Shown here: one piece after another, positions 17,191 to 26,485 of the stretch
Layout: every line of letters begins with the position of its first letter
Numbering within the stretch: the first letter of the stretch is position 1
Source: Acidobacteriota bacterium
Lineage (GTDB): Bacteria; Acidobacteriota; JAAYUB01
Assembly: GCA_018001935.1 (NCBI GenBank)
Contig: JAGNHB010000015.1
Span: forward strand, 1-64,000
Reading direction: 5' to 3'
Length of the DNA: 64,000 nt
Position numbers and translations under genes: made by a program
Notes under the pieces: model-generated
Seen by the model: the letters and a program-made list of their open reading frames with translations, nothing else
The model's database searches: none
What the model was told of the DNA's origin: nothing

Positions 17191-20100
17191 ATGGAGTTTA
17201 TCGGCAGTTGGGACAGGAAGGTCATCGCCCTCGGGCAGAGCAAGGCCTGGGTTGCCTTCTCCCGTCTTTTCTGGATCTTCCTGCTCTACCACCTTCTCCG
17301 GACCGGGGGGATCTTCTCGATCTCCGAGGATTTCTTCCTGCTGATCGCGCTGCAGCTCTGCTCCTTCGTCATCCTGCGGTTCCCCGACACCCTGGCCGGG
17401 CCCCGGGCCTCCCGGATCATCCTGCTGGTCGCCGACTTCCTCTTCATGTCCTGGGGCCTCGCCGCCTTCTACCGGATCGACGGGGTCCCCCCCTGGCCGC
17501 TCATCGTGTTCTTCCCGGCCCTGTACGCCCTCCTCGTCATGGCCCCCCGGCTGCGAATCTTCCTCTGGTCCGCCCTGATTGCGGGGGCGCTGCTCGTCCC
17601 CGTGGCGATCTGGGCGGCGGGGATCGTTTCGCCTTTCCGCATCGTGAGCCTGCTGGCCTTCTGGGCCTTCCTCGTCCTCTACCTGGGCTTGACCGCCTTC
17701 CCCGTCAACGCCACCCTCTCGCTCCTGAGCCGCTTCGAGAAGACCACGGAGCGCGCGGAGGACCTGTTCCGGCTCAGCGTGGAGATGGCGGACGCCGGCA
17801 CGATCCGGGAACTGTTCCAGACCGCGGCCAACAGCGTATCGAAGCACTTCCCCGACACGCGGGTCGACGCGCTCCGCCTGGCTGCGGGGGAACAGGCGGA
17901 ACTCATCCTGCGCCCCGAGACCCAGGGCAAGTTCCCCACCGAGAGCCCTTCGCCCAACCTCAAGGAGTGTCTCGCCTCGGGGAACCTGACCGTCGCGGAC
18001 GACACCCCGCCCGCGCCGCGGGGCCCCGAGTCCCGGCCGGCCCCGGCCAAGGCCGCCGGCGGGTCGGTGATTCTCATCCCCGTCCAGATGCCGTCCAACA
18101 ACGGGAAGGGATACGTCCTGCGGGTTTCCTGGGCCAGCCCCCGGATCTTCCGGGACGAGGAAAATGCCTATTTCCGGACGATCCACGAGGCGCTGAGGAC
18201 CCACTTCCGCCGGATCCAGACCGAGAGCGACCTGACCGAGGAGAAACGCGACCTCCAGTCCAAGTACCAGCCGCTGGTGAAGGAGAACCAGGACCACATC
18301 GCCCTCGCGGCCATCCTGGAGCGGTTCGCCACGGCCACCTCCCTGGAGACGTGCATGAGCGGCCTGGCCCAGTCCTTTCACGGCGCCCTGGGGGCGGACG
18401 CCGCCCTCTTCTTCTTCCTGAGCCCCGCCCACACCCTCGAGGCCGTGGGGGTTTTCGGGCCGAACAAGCCGGAGCTTCCCGCCCTCTTCCGGGTGTCGCC
18501 CGACCGCTCGCTGGTCGGGGACTGCGTGAAGAACAACAAGGTGTTCGTCCACGGCCACCTGAAGCCGCCCGAACCGACGGACGTGCACCTGGAGGACCTC
18601 CCCGCCCTCCTGAAGGCGGAGGTGAAGTCCCTGATCACCCTGCCGCTGTCCCGCGCCGGCCAGGTCTACGGTTGCCTCGTGCTCTGCGGCCGTCGCCCGG
18701 GCCAGTTCCGGATGGAGGCGATGAACCTGCTCAGCCGCATCCAGGCCCCCCTGGGCGACGGTATCGCCCTGCTCAAGGGGCGGGACGAGTGTGAGCGGGA
18801 ACTGGTGACCGGTCGCAAGCGAACCCGGCTCTTCAACGGGATCCTGCAGGCCTTCAAGGCCGGCGCCCTCCAGGAGCGCCTGGGCAGCGTCTTCCAGGAA
18901 ACCTTCGAGCTGGACTGGTGCCGGTTCTACACCGTCAACCCTGCCTCGAACGAGTGGACGGCCGTCTCCGGCGACCTCTACTTCGACCCCGCGGACACGT
19001 TGCACAAGCAGTGCGCCCCCGACCCGCTGATGGAACGTGCCCGGATCAACGGCGAGGGGATCATCGTGGACAACACCCTCGACGACCCGGAGTGCCCCGA
19101 CTTCAGTTCCCAGCAGTCCTGCCGGATGGTCGTCCCCATCCTCCACGAAGGCGAGGTCCTGGGCCTGGTGGACGCCGTCGCCCACCTGGAACGCCTCCTG
19201 ACCCACCAGGACCTGACCCTCGCGTCGGCCGCCGCCGAACTGATCGGGAACTTCATCATCTTCGGGCGGTTCACCAAGGGCCGGCAGGAGAACGTCGGGA
19301 AGGACGCCCTCACCGGTCTGCCCGACCGGAACCGCTTCATCGAGGCCCTCGAGGCCGAGGCCAAGCGCTGCCAGGACGCCCGGAAACCCTACGTGACCGC
19401 CATCCTGGACGTCGACGACCTGGGCAAGATCAACGCCGACCAGGGCATCCTGGCTGGCGACGGCATCATCCGGGCCGTGGCCGAGATCACCCGGGCCGTG
19501 GCCCGGCCCAACCACTTCGTCGCTCGCTGCGGGGGAAACGCTTTCGCCATCCTCATGCCGGAGACGAACATGGAGAAGGCGGTCCCCATCATCCGCCAGA
19601 TCCTCGACTGGGTCCGGACCCAGCCCTTCCCGGGGGGGACCCAGGTCCAGGCGTCCGCCGGCCTGGCCGGCTACCCCGTTCACGGGCAGACGGCGTCCGA
19701 CGTGTTCGGCGCCGCGGAGCAATCCCTCCGCCGGGTCAAGCAGAGCAGCAAGGACAGTTTCGCCTTCCCGGGCCGGGAACTCTTCCCGGTCCAGGGCAAG
19801 TCCAGCCGCATCGACACGGCCCAACTCTTCAACGACATCCTCGGGCCCGGCAAGAAACCGGGACCCCACACGGTCGCCACGCTCAACAGCCTGATTCGCC
19901 ACCTCGACGGCAAGGGCTTCGACCCCTTCGTCATCGGGGACGTCCTTTACCGCCTGATCCTGATGCTGGACTACCCCGAACGCCACAACGAGTACTACAA
20001 CCTGGTCCCCGAGATGGTCATCCGGCTGGGCAAGGAACTGAACCTCACCCAACCGCGGATCCGCGACCTCCTGCTGGCCGCCAAGGTCTACGACATCGGC

Positions 20101-20496
20101 AAGTTCCTGCTGACGGACGACATCCTCTACGCCAACCGCCCCCTCGAGGAGGACGAGCGCCAAAGCGTCCGGGAACACGTGGGGGCGGGCGTGAAACAGG
20201 TCCTTCAGCCGCACCGGATCTTCGCCCCCATCCTGTCCCCCGTGAAGTTCCACCACGAGCGGTGGGACGGCAGCGGGTACCCCTGGAACCTCAAGGGCGA
20301 CGAGATCCCGCTCGAATCGCAGATCCTGGGCATCGTCGACGTGTTCAAGGCCCTCGTGACCGAGCGCCCCTACAAGAAACGGATGAGCATGGCCGAATCC
20401 ATGGAGATACTGAACGGTTTCAAGAACTCGATGTTCGAATCCCAGCTCATCGACGCCTTCTTCAAGGTCGTCGAGAGCATGAAGGTGATGCGGTGA
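17191..20496 (+). CDS. Membrane GAF/GGDEF/HD-GYP protein with degenerate c-di-GMP catalytic motifs
   Basis: About 1101 residues. N-terminal membrane helices (14-165) are followed by a helical linker and two to three GAF-like domains (about 200-690). The GGDEF domain (705-855) has a good DALTGLPDRNRF entry, but its signature is GGNAF at 781-785, so cyclase activity is unlikely. The HD-GYP domain (895-1101) keeps HHERWDGSGYP (1021-1031) and a later metal-site Asp (IVDVFKAL). The HD pair is YD at 967-968 (VYDIGK), which loses a metal ligand. It may bind or weakly hydrolyse c-di-GMP; I infer a sensor or effector more than an enzyme. ATG 17191 follows GGATGGGG; ATG 17179 and TTG 17161 are possible. 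Its stop overlaps the first CheW start (GTGA), so it belongs to the chemosensory operon. Confidence 0.85.
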   Translation: MEFIGSWDRKVIALGQSKAWVAFSRLFWIFLLYHLLRTGGIFSISEDFFLLIALQLCSFVILRFPDTLAGPRASRIILLVADFLFMSWGLAAFYRIDGVPPWPLIVFFPALYALLVMAPRLRIFLWSALIAGALLVPVAIWAAGIVSPFRIVSLLAFWAFLVLYLGLTAFPVNATLSLLSRFEKTTERAEDLFRLSVEMADAGTIRELFQTAANSVSKHFPDTRVDALRLAAGEQAELILRPETQGKFPTESPSPNLKECLASGNLTVADDTPPAPRGPESRPAPAKAAGGSVILIPVQMPSNNGKGYVLRVSWASPRIFRDEENAYFRTIHEALRTHFRRIQTESDLTEEKRDLQSKYQPLVKENQDHIALAAILERFATATSLETCMSGLAQSFHGALGADAALFFFLSPAHTLEAVGVFGPNKPELPALFRVSPDRSLVGDCVKNNKVFVHGHLKPPEPTDVHLEDLPALLKAEVKSLITLPLSRAGQVYGCLVLCGRRPGQFRMEAMNLLSRIQAPLGDGIALLKGRDECERELVTGRKRTRLFNGILQAFKAGALQERLGSVFQETFELDWCRFYTVNPASNEWTAVSGDLYFDPADTLHKQCAPDPLMERARINGEGIIVDNTLDDPECPDFSSQQSCRMVVPILHEGEVLGLVDAVAHLERLLTHQDLTLASAAAELIGNFIIFGRFTKGRQENVGKDALTGLPDRNRFIEALEAEAKRCQDARKPYVTAILDVDDLGKINADQGILAGDGIIRAVAEITRAVARPNHFVARCGGNAFAILMPETNMEKAVPIIRQILDWVRTQPFPGGTQVQASAGLAGYPVHGQTASDVFGAAEQSLRRVKQSSKDSFAFPGRELFPVQGKSSRIDTAQLFNDILGPGKKPGPHTVATLNSLIRHLDGKGFDPFVIGDVLYRLILMLDYPERHNEYYNLVPEMVIRLGKELNLTQPRIRDLLLAAKVYDIGKFLLTDDILYANRPLEEDERQSVREHVGAGVKQVLQPHRIFAPILSPVKFHHERWDGSGYPWNLKGDEIPLESQILGIVDVFKALVTERPYKKRMSMAESMEILNGFKNSMFESQLIDAFFKVVESMKVMR

Positions 20497-20921
20497 CCGA
20501 CAGTGCCGAACGGTTCCTCCACTTCCTGACCTCGTCCCACTCTTTCCTCGTCCCGCTCCCCCAGCTCTACCGGATCATCTCGCACACCCCCCCGAAACCC
20601 GTCCCGTTCAGCCCCGACTACATCCAGGGCGTCATCCACTTCGAGGGCAACCTCTGGGTGGTGGTGGACCTGGACGCGATCCTGGGGGCCCCTGCCGACG
20701 ACGTCCTGCCCGAGCTGATCCTGGCGCGGCACGACGAGTGCCACCTCGCCTTCCGGGCCCGCCGGACCCGTGACATCGTCACGGTCCCGGAGGACCGCCG
20801 GGAAATCCGGGCCGTCCCCGGGCTGCCCGCCCCCTGCGTGTCCTTCGTCACAGTCCTGGGCGGAAATCTCACGTATGGTCTGAACCTGGGAGAATTCGTG
20901 GAGGCACTCAGCGCGAAATGA
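20493..20921 (+). CDS. CheW-like coupling protein 1
   Basis: About 142 residues, starting at a GTG that overlaps the upstream stop. A CheW fold is suggested by FLVPLPQLYRII at the N-terminus, the YIQGVIHFEGNLWVVVDL strand pair (the usual hydrophobic core strands of CheW) and the closing LTYGLNLGEFVEAL. It should bridge chemoreceptor and kinase. It is one of two different CheW-like proteins here, matching WspB/WspD in Wsp systems. The sequence is divergent, so assignment rests on pattern plus position. Confidence 0.75.
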   Translation: MTDSAERFLHFLTSSHSFLVPLPQLYRIISHTPPKPVPFSPDYIQGVIHFEGNLWVVVDLDAILGAPADDVLPELILARHDECHLAFRARRTRDIVTVPEDRREIRAVPGLPAPCVSFVTVLGGNLTYGLNLGEFVEALSAK

Positions 20922-21346
20922 CGTTGGACGCGGGAACGGTGGACATCTTCCAGGCGGGGCCGCACCGCTACGCCTTGCGGTCCGGGAAGATCCGGCGCAT
21001 CGAGAGCCGTCCGTCGGGGAGCGCGGGGCGACCCATCGCCGGCTTCACCGTCCGGCGCCCGGCCAAAGGCGCCCCGCCGCGCCTGGTCTTCCCCGGGCAC
21101 GGGGGAGGCCGGGTACTGCTCGAGACCGAGGAGCACGGCCGCCGCATGGAACTGGAAGTCGACCGGGTGATCGAGGTCAACGTCGTCCCGGACGCCGTGA
21201 TCCCGTCCAACCCGGCCGTGGAGAAACTGTGCGGGGCAGGGTTCGTCGCCGGGTTCGTGGGCCTGGAGAAGGATTTCATCCTGCTCATCACCCTCGGCCC
21301 CTTGCTGGAAATGTTGACACTCAGGAGGCACCATGACGAAAAATGA
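20918..21346 (+). CDS. CheW-like coupling protein 2 (divergent)
   Basis: 142 residues; ATG overlaps the previous stop (ATGA). Weak CheW-like features: a YALRSGKIRRIES start strand, IAGFTVRRPAKG and the VDRVIEVNVVPDAVIP strand that follows the receptor-binding groove in CheW, then GFVAGFVGLEKDFILLITL as the final strands. The usual acidic and asparagine core motif is poorly kept. It overlaps the MCP gene by 14 bases. The alternative is an unrelated small regulator; operon context favours CheW. Confidence 0.65.
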   Translation: MTLDAGTVDIFQAGPHRYALRSGKIRRIESRPSGSAGRPIAGFTVRRPAKGAPPRLVFPGHGGGRVLLETEEHGRRMELEVDRVIEVNVVPDAVIPSNPAVEKLCGAGFVAGFVGLEKDFILLITLGPLLEMLTLRRHHDEK

Positions 21347-22997
21347 CGCGTCCGGCATGGAGCGGTTCCGGAAGGTCCGCCAGGTCTCGCTCCGGGGCCT
21401 CGCCGCGATCCTGGCCGGCACCGTGGCCCTGCTTGTCGTCATCCTGTCGCTCCCGCCGGACCCCATCGCCCTGAGGATCGGCATCGTCGTCGCCGCCGTC
21501 GCCGCCCTGGGGGTCGGGACCTGGCTGCTGGCCCGCAAGCTGGACCGGGACCTCGGGACGATCCTGACGGCCCAGGACGAGACCCACGCCCGCAGCACCC
21601 GTTTCCTGGACCACCTCAAGCAGGTCCTGGAAGTGATCCGGGACGGGGACCTGACGGGCTCGCTGGACGCGGACGACATCCACGAGGAGTTCCACGCCCT
21701 GATCGAGACCTTCCGTGGCTCCATCGCCGGGTTCTCCAGCATGCTCAAGAAGATCCAGAAGACCTCCGCCGAGGTGAGCGTGCAGGCCCACAAGATCCTG
21801 GAAACCTCCGGGGAGCAGGCCTCCGGCTCGTCCGAGCAGGCCGCGGCCGTCGCCCAGATCACCTCCGCCATGGAGGAGCTGGCCCGGACCGCCGCCCAGA
21901 TCGCCGAGAACACCACCTACGTGGTCTCCTCCTCCGAGGAGGCGGAGAAACGGGCGCAGGAGGGCATGACCCACATGCGTGGAAACGCCTCCAGTCTCGA
22001 GCGCATGAACGAGCGGATGCGCGACATCAACGAGAACGCCCACAACCTCGGCGAGAAGTTCCAGGAAATCGACAAGATCCTCGCCCTCATCACCAGCATC
22101 GCGTCGGAAACGCACATCCTGGCCCTCAACGCCGCCATCGAGGCCGCCGCCGCCGGCGAGTACGGGGCGCGGTTCTCGGTCATCGCCTCCGAGGTGCGCC
22201 GGCTCTCCGACATGAGCCAGGACTCCGTGGACGAGATCAAGAAGATCCTCGGCGAGTTCCAGAAGTCCATCCAGAGCACCATCCTGGCCACGGAGCAGGG
22301 CACGAAGGAGTTCGAGTCCGCCATGGAGGCCGCGTTCCAGATCCAGGAGAAGCTCTCCGCCATCACCGACAAGGTCGGGCAGACCACCCGCTCCGCCAAG
22401 GAGATCTCCCTGGCCACCCAGCAGCAGAAAACGGCCAGCGACCAGATCGTGGACACCCTCAAGGACGTCTCCTCCGTCATCCGCCAGATCGCCAACGCCC
22501 TCCAGGAGTTCAACCGGGCCGCCAACCGCCTCAACACCCTGGCCATGGACATGCAGCTCATCTCCCAGAACTTCACCATCGACTCGGACCGCAACATCAA
22601 GTACCTCGCCAAGAAGACGGTGGAGAACGAGACGATCCGCATGTTCCGCCGGCGCAACTCCACCGCGGTGCTGGACGAGATCCTCCAGGAGAACCGGTTC
22701 ATCGAGATCCTCTACATCGCCGACGCCGAGGGCGTGCTGGCCGGCTTCGCGGTGGCCGACTTCCTCAAGACCGAGCAGAACCTCGAACTGCTCAGCAAGG
22801 GCCACAACTTCTCCCAGCGGCCGTGGTTCTACAACGCCAAGGACTCCCGGCGGCCCTACGTCACCACCATGTACAAGTCCGTCCTCACCGGCGAGGACTG
22901 CTTCACCATCTCGGCCCCCATCTACGGCATGGACGGGAACTTTTCCGGCGTCCTGGGGATCGACATCAACGCCGTCAACTGGTCGCGGATCGACTGA
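21333..22997 (+). CDS. Methyl-accepting chemotaxis protein with C-terminal cytoplasmic Cache-like sensor
   Basis: 554 residues. Two hydrophobic helices (about 20-65) are separated by only a few polar residues, so there is no periplasmic sensor. A HAMP-like linker and the coiled-coil signalling domain follow, with hairpin-tip sequence ITSIASETHILALNAAIEA (family core LNAAIEAA) near 255-275. After the signalling domain (about 415-554) comes a Cache/PDC-like module: RNSTAVLDEIL, RPWFYNA, PYVTTMYKS, CFTISAPIYG and GVLGIDINAV. A sensor placed behind the signalling coil would face the cytoplasm. AGGAGG precedes ATG 21333. It is the receptor (WspA position) of the operon. Confidence 0.92.
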   Translation: MTKNDASGMERFRKVRQVSLRGLAAILAGTVALLVVILSLPPDPIALRIGIVVAAVAALGVGTWLLARKLDRDLGTILTAQDETHARSTRFLDHLKQVLEVIRDGDLTGSLDADDIHEEFHALIETFRGSIAGFSSMLKKIQKTSAEVSVQAHKILETSGEQASGSSEQAAAVAQITSAMEELARTAAQIAENTTYVVSSSEEAEKRAQEGMTHMRGNASSLERMNERMRDINENAHNLGEKFQEIDKILALITSIASETHILALNAAIEAAAAGEYGARFSVIASEVRRLSDMSQDSVDEIKKILGEFQKSIQSTILATEQGTKEFESAMEAAFQIQEKLSAITDKVGQTTRSAKEISLATQQQKTASDQIVDTLKDVSSVIRQIANALQEFNRAANRLNTLAMDMQLISQNFTIDSDRNIKYLAKKTVENETIRMFRRRNSTAVLDEILQENRFIEILYIADAEGVLAGFAVADFLKTEQNLELLSKGHNFSQRPWFYNAKDSRRPYVTTMYKSVLTGEDCFTISAPIYGMDGNFSGVLGIDINAVNWSRID

Positions 22998-23009
22998 CGG
23001 TCGGCCATC

Positions 23010-25355
23010 ATGCAGGACCGGCTCCACAAATTCCGGCTTCAGTTCATCGAGGAGACCCGCGAGCGGATCCAGACCATCAACAACCTCGCGATCACCCTCG
23101 AGAAGGACGCCTCCCGGCAGGACCTGGTGGAGCAGCTCAAGCGCGAGATGCACACCATCAAGGGCGGGAGCCGGATCCTGGGGCTCAAGTCCGTCGCCCA
23201 GCTGGCGCACTTCTTCGAGGACTTCTTCGTCCAGGTGATGTCGGGCGACCGCGCCCTGCCGACCCGGATCACCGACCGCCTCTTCCGCGCCCTCGACCTC
23301 ATGGGGGAACTCCTGGACGCCGACGACGACGAGGCCCTCTTCCGCCGGGTGGAGGATTTTCTCCAGCGGTTCAAGGACGAGGACCTCGCCGAGCCGCCCC
23401 CGCCGGGGTCCGTCTCCCCGCAGGACCGGGTGAAGCAGCTGCTCAAGGACAAGCTCCGGAGCCGCTTCCAGGGCGCGCAGGCGCCGGGGGAGGGGCCGGC
23501 CCCGCCCGCCCCCGCGGCTCCCGACGACTCCCCCCTGCCGGAGCCGCCCTCCCCGCCCCCGGCCGCGGGGGAACTTCCCGGGCCGCCCCCCGCGAAGGCC
23601 GGCCGGCCGCCCCTCCCCCCGGAGGACCGGAGGCAGGGCTTCTCCAAGAGCTTCCGCATCGACAGCAACCTCATCGACACCATCTCCGACGGCGCCCTGC
23701 AGCTCAAGGTGATGACCTCCTTCTTCAATGTCTTCCAGTCGGAGTACGCCGGGCTGGTCCAGTCGGTCCGGCGCCTCCAGGACGACCTGGCCTCCACCCT
23801 CCCCGCCATCGCGGACACGTCCGTGCGAAACCGCGTGGAATCCGTCCAGATCCTGCTCCGGGACCTGGCGAGAACGTCCCAGGAGAAGAAGAAGCTCATC
23901 AACAACCGCCTGGTCACCTACCAGAACTACTTCGACACCCTTTTCCGGAACATCGAGGACCTCAAGCTGATCCCCCTCGCCACCCTCTTCGCCGTCTTCC
24001 CCCGCTTCGTCCGGGACTACGCCGTCCGGAACGACAAGGAGATCGACTTCGAGCACCAGGGCGGGTCCACCCGGCTGGACAAGCGCATCGCCGAGGCCGT
24101 CAACGAGAGCCTCATCCACTTGCTCCGGAACGCCGTCGACCACGGGATCGAGACCCCCGACGAGCGCGAGCGGGCAGGGAAACCGCGCTCGGGCCGCATC
24201 ACGCTCTCGGCGTCCACCCAGGGGGACCGGGTCGTCATCACCGTCACCGACGACGGTTACGGGTTCGACCCCGCGAAAATCCGGGAATCGGCGCTGAAGA
24301 AGCGGCTGATCACCGAGGAGGAGGCGGCCCGGATGAGCCCCGACGAGGTCACCCAGCTGGTTTTCCGCCCGGGGTTTTCCACCGCCCCCATCATCACCGA
24401 CACCTCCGGCCGGGGGGTCGGGATGGACGTGGTCCAGCACGCCGTCAACAACTTCCACGGCTCCATCCGCATCGAAACGGAGCCCGGGGCGGGGGCGTCG
24501 GTCCGGATGATCCTCCCCATCAGCATCTCCACCACCCGGATCCTCCACGTCCGGGACCGGGACGAGGTCCTGGCGATCCCCGCGGACGCCATCCGGAAAG
24601 TCCGGCGGGTCCACCTGTCGGACCTGACCCGGCGGGGGGAGATCTTCTTCCTACTGGACAAGGGCGAGTGCCTCCCCACGGCCACCGTGTCCTCCATCCT
24701 CGGCTCCGACGGCGAGCTCCCGGCCTCCGGGCGCGACGCGAAGATCCTCCTCACGCTCCAGGCCGACAAGGACCGCTACGGCCTGCTGGTCGACCAGACC
24801 CTGCACGAGGAGAACGCCATCGTGCACCGGAAGGACCCCTTCATCCGGAACACCCCCTACATCGCCGGGGTCTCCGTCAGCATCTTCGGCGAGCCGTTCC
24901 TGGTTTTCGACATCTACGCCCTGGCGAGGTACTTCCAGGCGCCCCGGAAGACGGCGACGACCCGGCCCGCGGGCACCCGGGCGAAGAGCGTCCAGAAGGT
25001 GATCCTGCTCGTCGAAGATTCCGTAGTGACACGGGAGATGGAAAAAGTTATCATTGAATCGGCGGGATATCGCGTGGTGGAAGCCGTCAACGGGGCCGAG
25101 GGCCTCGAAAAACTGGGCACGCAGCCGGTGGACTGCATCGTCACCGACGTGGAGATGCCCGTGATGGACGGTTTCACCATGACCGGGCAGATCCGGGGCA
25201 TACCCGCCCACCGGGATATCCCCATCATCATCGTCACCACCCGGGAGAACCGGGAGGACAAGATCCGGGGAATCCAGGTGGGGGCCAACGCCTACATCAC
25301 GAAGAAGGATTTCGACCAGATGAAGCTCCTGGAGACGATCCAGAGACTGGTCTGA
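23010..25355 (+). CDS. CheA-type hybrid histidine kinase with C-terminal receiver (WspE-like)
   Basis: 781 residues. An Hpt domain carries phospho-acceptor His48 in MHTIKGGS. A Pro/Ala-rich linker (about 125-215) stands where classical CheA has the P2 domain. Next are a dimerisation region and a HATPase with N-box HLLRNAVDHG, G1 DDGYGFD and G2 GRGVGMDVV, a CheW-like regulatory domain (about 515-640), and a REC domain with phospho-acceptor Asp713 in VTDVEMPVMDG. This architecture matches WspE/FrzE-like kinases. The loss of P2 and gain of REC suggests phosphotransfer to the attached receiver and to the REC-GGDEF and CheB proteins encoded next. It begins 12 bases after the MCP gene. Confidence 0.94.
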   Translation: MQDRLHKFRLQFIEETRERIQTINNLAITLEKDASRQDLVEQLKREMHTIKGGSRILGLKSVAQLAHFFEDFFVQVMSGDRALPTRITDRLFRALDLMGELLDADDDEALFRRVEDFLQRFKDEDLAEPPPPGSVSPQDRVKQLLKDKLRSRFQGAQAPGEGPAPPAPAAPDDSPLPEPPSPPPAAGELPGPPPAKAGRPPLPPEDRRQGFSKSFRIDSNLIDTISDGALQLKVMTSFFNVFQSEYAGLVQSVRRLQDDLASTLPAIADTSVRNRVESVQILLRDLARTSQEKKKLINNRLVTYQNYFDTLFRNIEDLKLIPLATLFAVFPRFVRDYAVRNDKEIDFEHQGGSTRLDKRIAEAVNESLIHLLRNAVDHGIETPDERERAGKPRSGRITLSASTQGDRVVITVTDDGYGFDPAKIRESALKKRLITEEEAARMSPDEVTQLVFRPGFSTAPIITDTSGRGVGMDVVQHAVNNFHGSIRIETEPGAGASVRMILPISISTTRILHVRDRDEVLAIPADAIRKVRRVHLSDLTRRGEIFFLLDKGECLPTATVSSILGSDGELPASGRDAKILLTLQADKDRYGLLVDQTLHEENAIVHRKDPFIRNTPYIAGVSVSIFGEPFLVFDIYALARYFQAPRKTATTRPAGTRAKSVQKVILLVEDSVVTREMEKVIIESAGYRVVEAVNGAEGLEKLGTQPVDCIVTDVEMPVMDGFTMTGQIRGIPAHRDIPIIIVTTRENREDKIRGIQVGANAYITKKDFDQMKLLETIQRLV

Positions 25356-25393
25356 CCGCGGCGGCCCGCGGGTTGTAAAGGGGAGGGACCGAA

Positions 25394-26485
25394 ATGAACC
25401 CGAACAAGATCCGCGTATTCCTGGTGGACGATTCACCCACCGTCCGGATGATCCTCAAGGACCTTCTCGGGGCCTGCCCCGACATCGAGATCGCCGGGGA
25501 GGCCTCCAACGGGCTCGACGCCGTGGAGCGCGTCGGGCTCTTCAACCCCGACATCGTGGTGATGGACGTCCAGATGCCGGTCCTGAACGGCTTCGAGGCC
25601 ACCGAGCAGATCATGGCCCACTCCCCGAAACCGATCCTCATCCTCTCGTCCATCGTCAACCGGACGGAGGTGTTCACCTCCATGCGGGCCATCGAACTGG
25701 GCGCGCTGGACGTGATGGAGAAGCCCGAGTTCGCCGACGAGAAGAAGGTGGAGGAATTCGCCGCGAAGCTCCTCGAGAAGATCCGGATCCTCTCGCGGAT
25801 CCAGGTGATCACCCACATCCGGGGCCGCCACGCCGCCCGCGGCAAGGAAGCGGAGCGGGTCGAGCCCTCCCCGCCGGTGAAGCCGGAGATCCCCGTTTTC
25901 CCCGCGGGCCCCATCGACATCGTGGCCATCGGCGCATCGACCGGGGGGCCGCTGGCGCTGAAGATCCTCCTGAGCGGGCTGTCGCCGTCCTTCGACACCC
26001 CCATCGTCATCGTGCAGCACATCACCAACGGGTTCATGGACGGGATGGCGGGCTGGCTCCACAGCGAGTGCAAGCGGAGGATCATCGTGGCCGGCGACCG
26101 GCAGTCCCTGGAGCGGGGGTGCGTCTACTTCGTGCCCAACGGCGCCCAGCCCTCCTTCGCGGCGCGCGGCATCCTGGTGCTGGACCGGGCCATGAACGCC
26201 CGCGGCGGCTTCAAGCCTTCCGCCGACGTGCTCTTCGAAAGCGTGGCGGCCTACTACGGGCCCCGCTCCCTGGGCATCCTCCTCACCGGGATGGGGGAGG
26301 ACGGCGCCCGGGGCCTGCTGAAACTCCGGACGGAGAAGGGGATGACCGTCGCCCAGGACCGCTTTTCATCCATCGTCTACGGGATGCCCCGCGCGGCGGC
26401 CGAACTGGGGGCGGCCGTGCACATCCTCCCCATCCACCAGGTGGCCGAGTTCATGAACAACCTGAACCGCAAGAACAACCCATGA
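25394..26485 (+). CDS. cheB: CheB protein-glutamate methylesterase (WspF-like)
   Basis: 363 residues. The REC domain (1-125) has Asp58 in VVMDVQMPVLNG. The linker leads to a CheB methylesterase with the triad Ser182 in GASTGG, His in VIVQHIT and Asp in TGMGEDGA. It should demethylate or deamidate the MCP for adaptation when phosphorylated. AAGGGGAGGG precedes the start. The stop overlaps the next ATG by four bases. All catalytic residues are present. Confidence 0.96.
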   Translation: MNPNKIRVFLVDDSPTVRMILKDLLGACPDIEIAGEASNGLDAVERVGLFNPDIVVMDVQMPVLNGFEATEQIMAHSPKPILILSSIVNRTEVFTSMRAIELGALDVMEKPEFADEKKVEEFAAKLLEKIRILSRIQVITHIRGRHAARGKEAERVEPSPPVKPEIPVFPAGPIDIVAIGASTGGPLALKILLSGLSPSFDTPIVIVQHITNGFMDGMAGWLHSECKRRIIVAGDRQSLERGCVYFVPNGAQPSFAARGILVLDRAMNARGGFKPSADVLFESVAAYYGPRSLGILLTGMGEDGARGLLKLRTEKGMTVAQDRFSSIVYGMPRAAAELGAAVHILPIHQVAEFMNNLNRKNNP

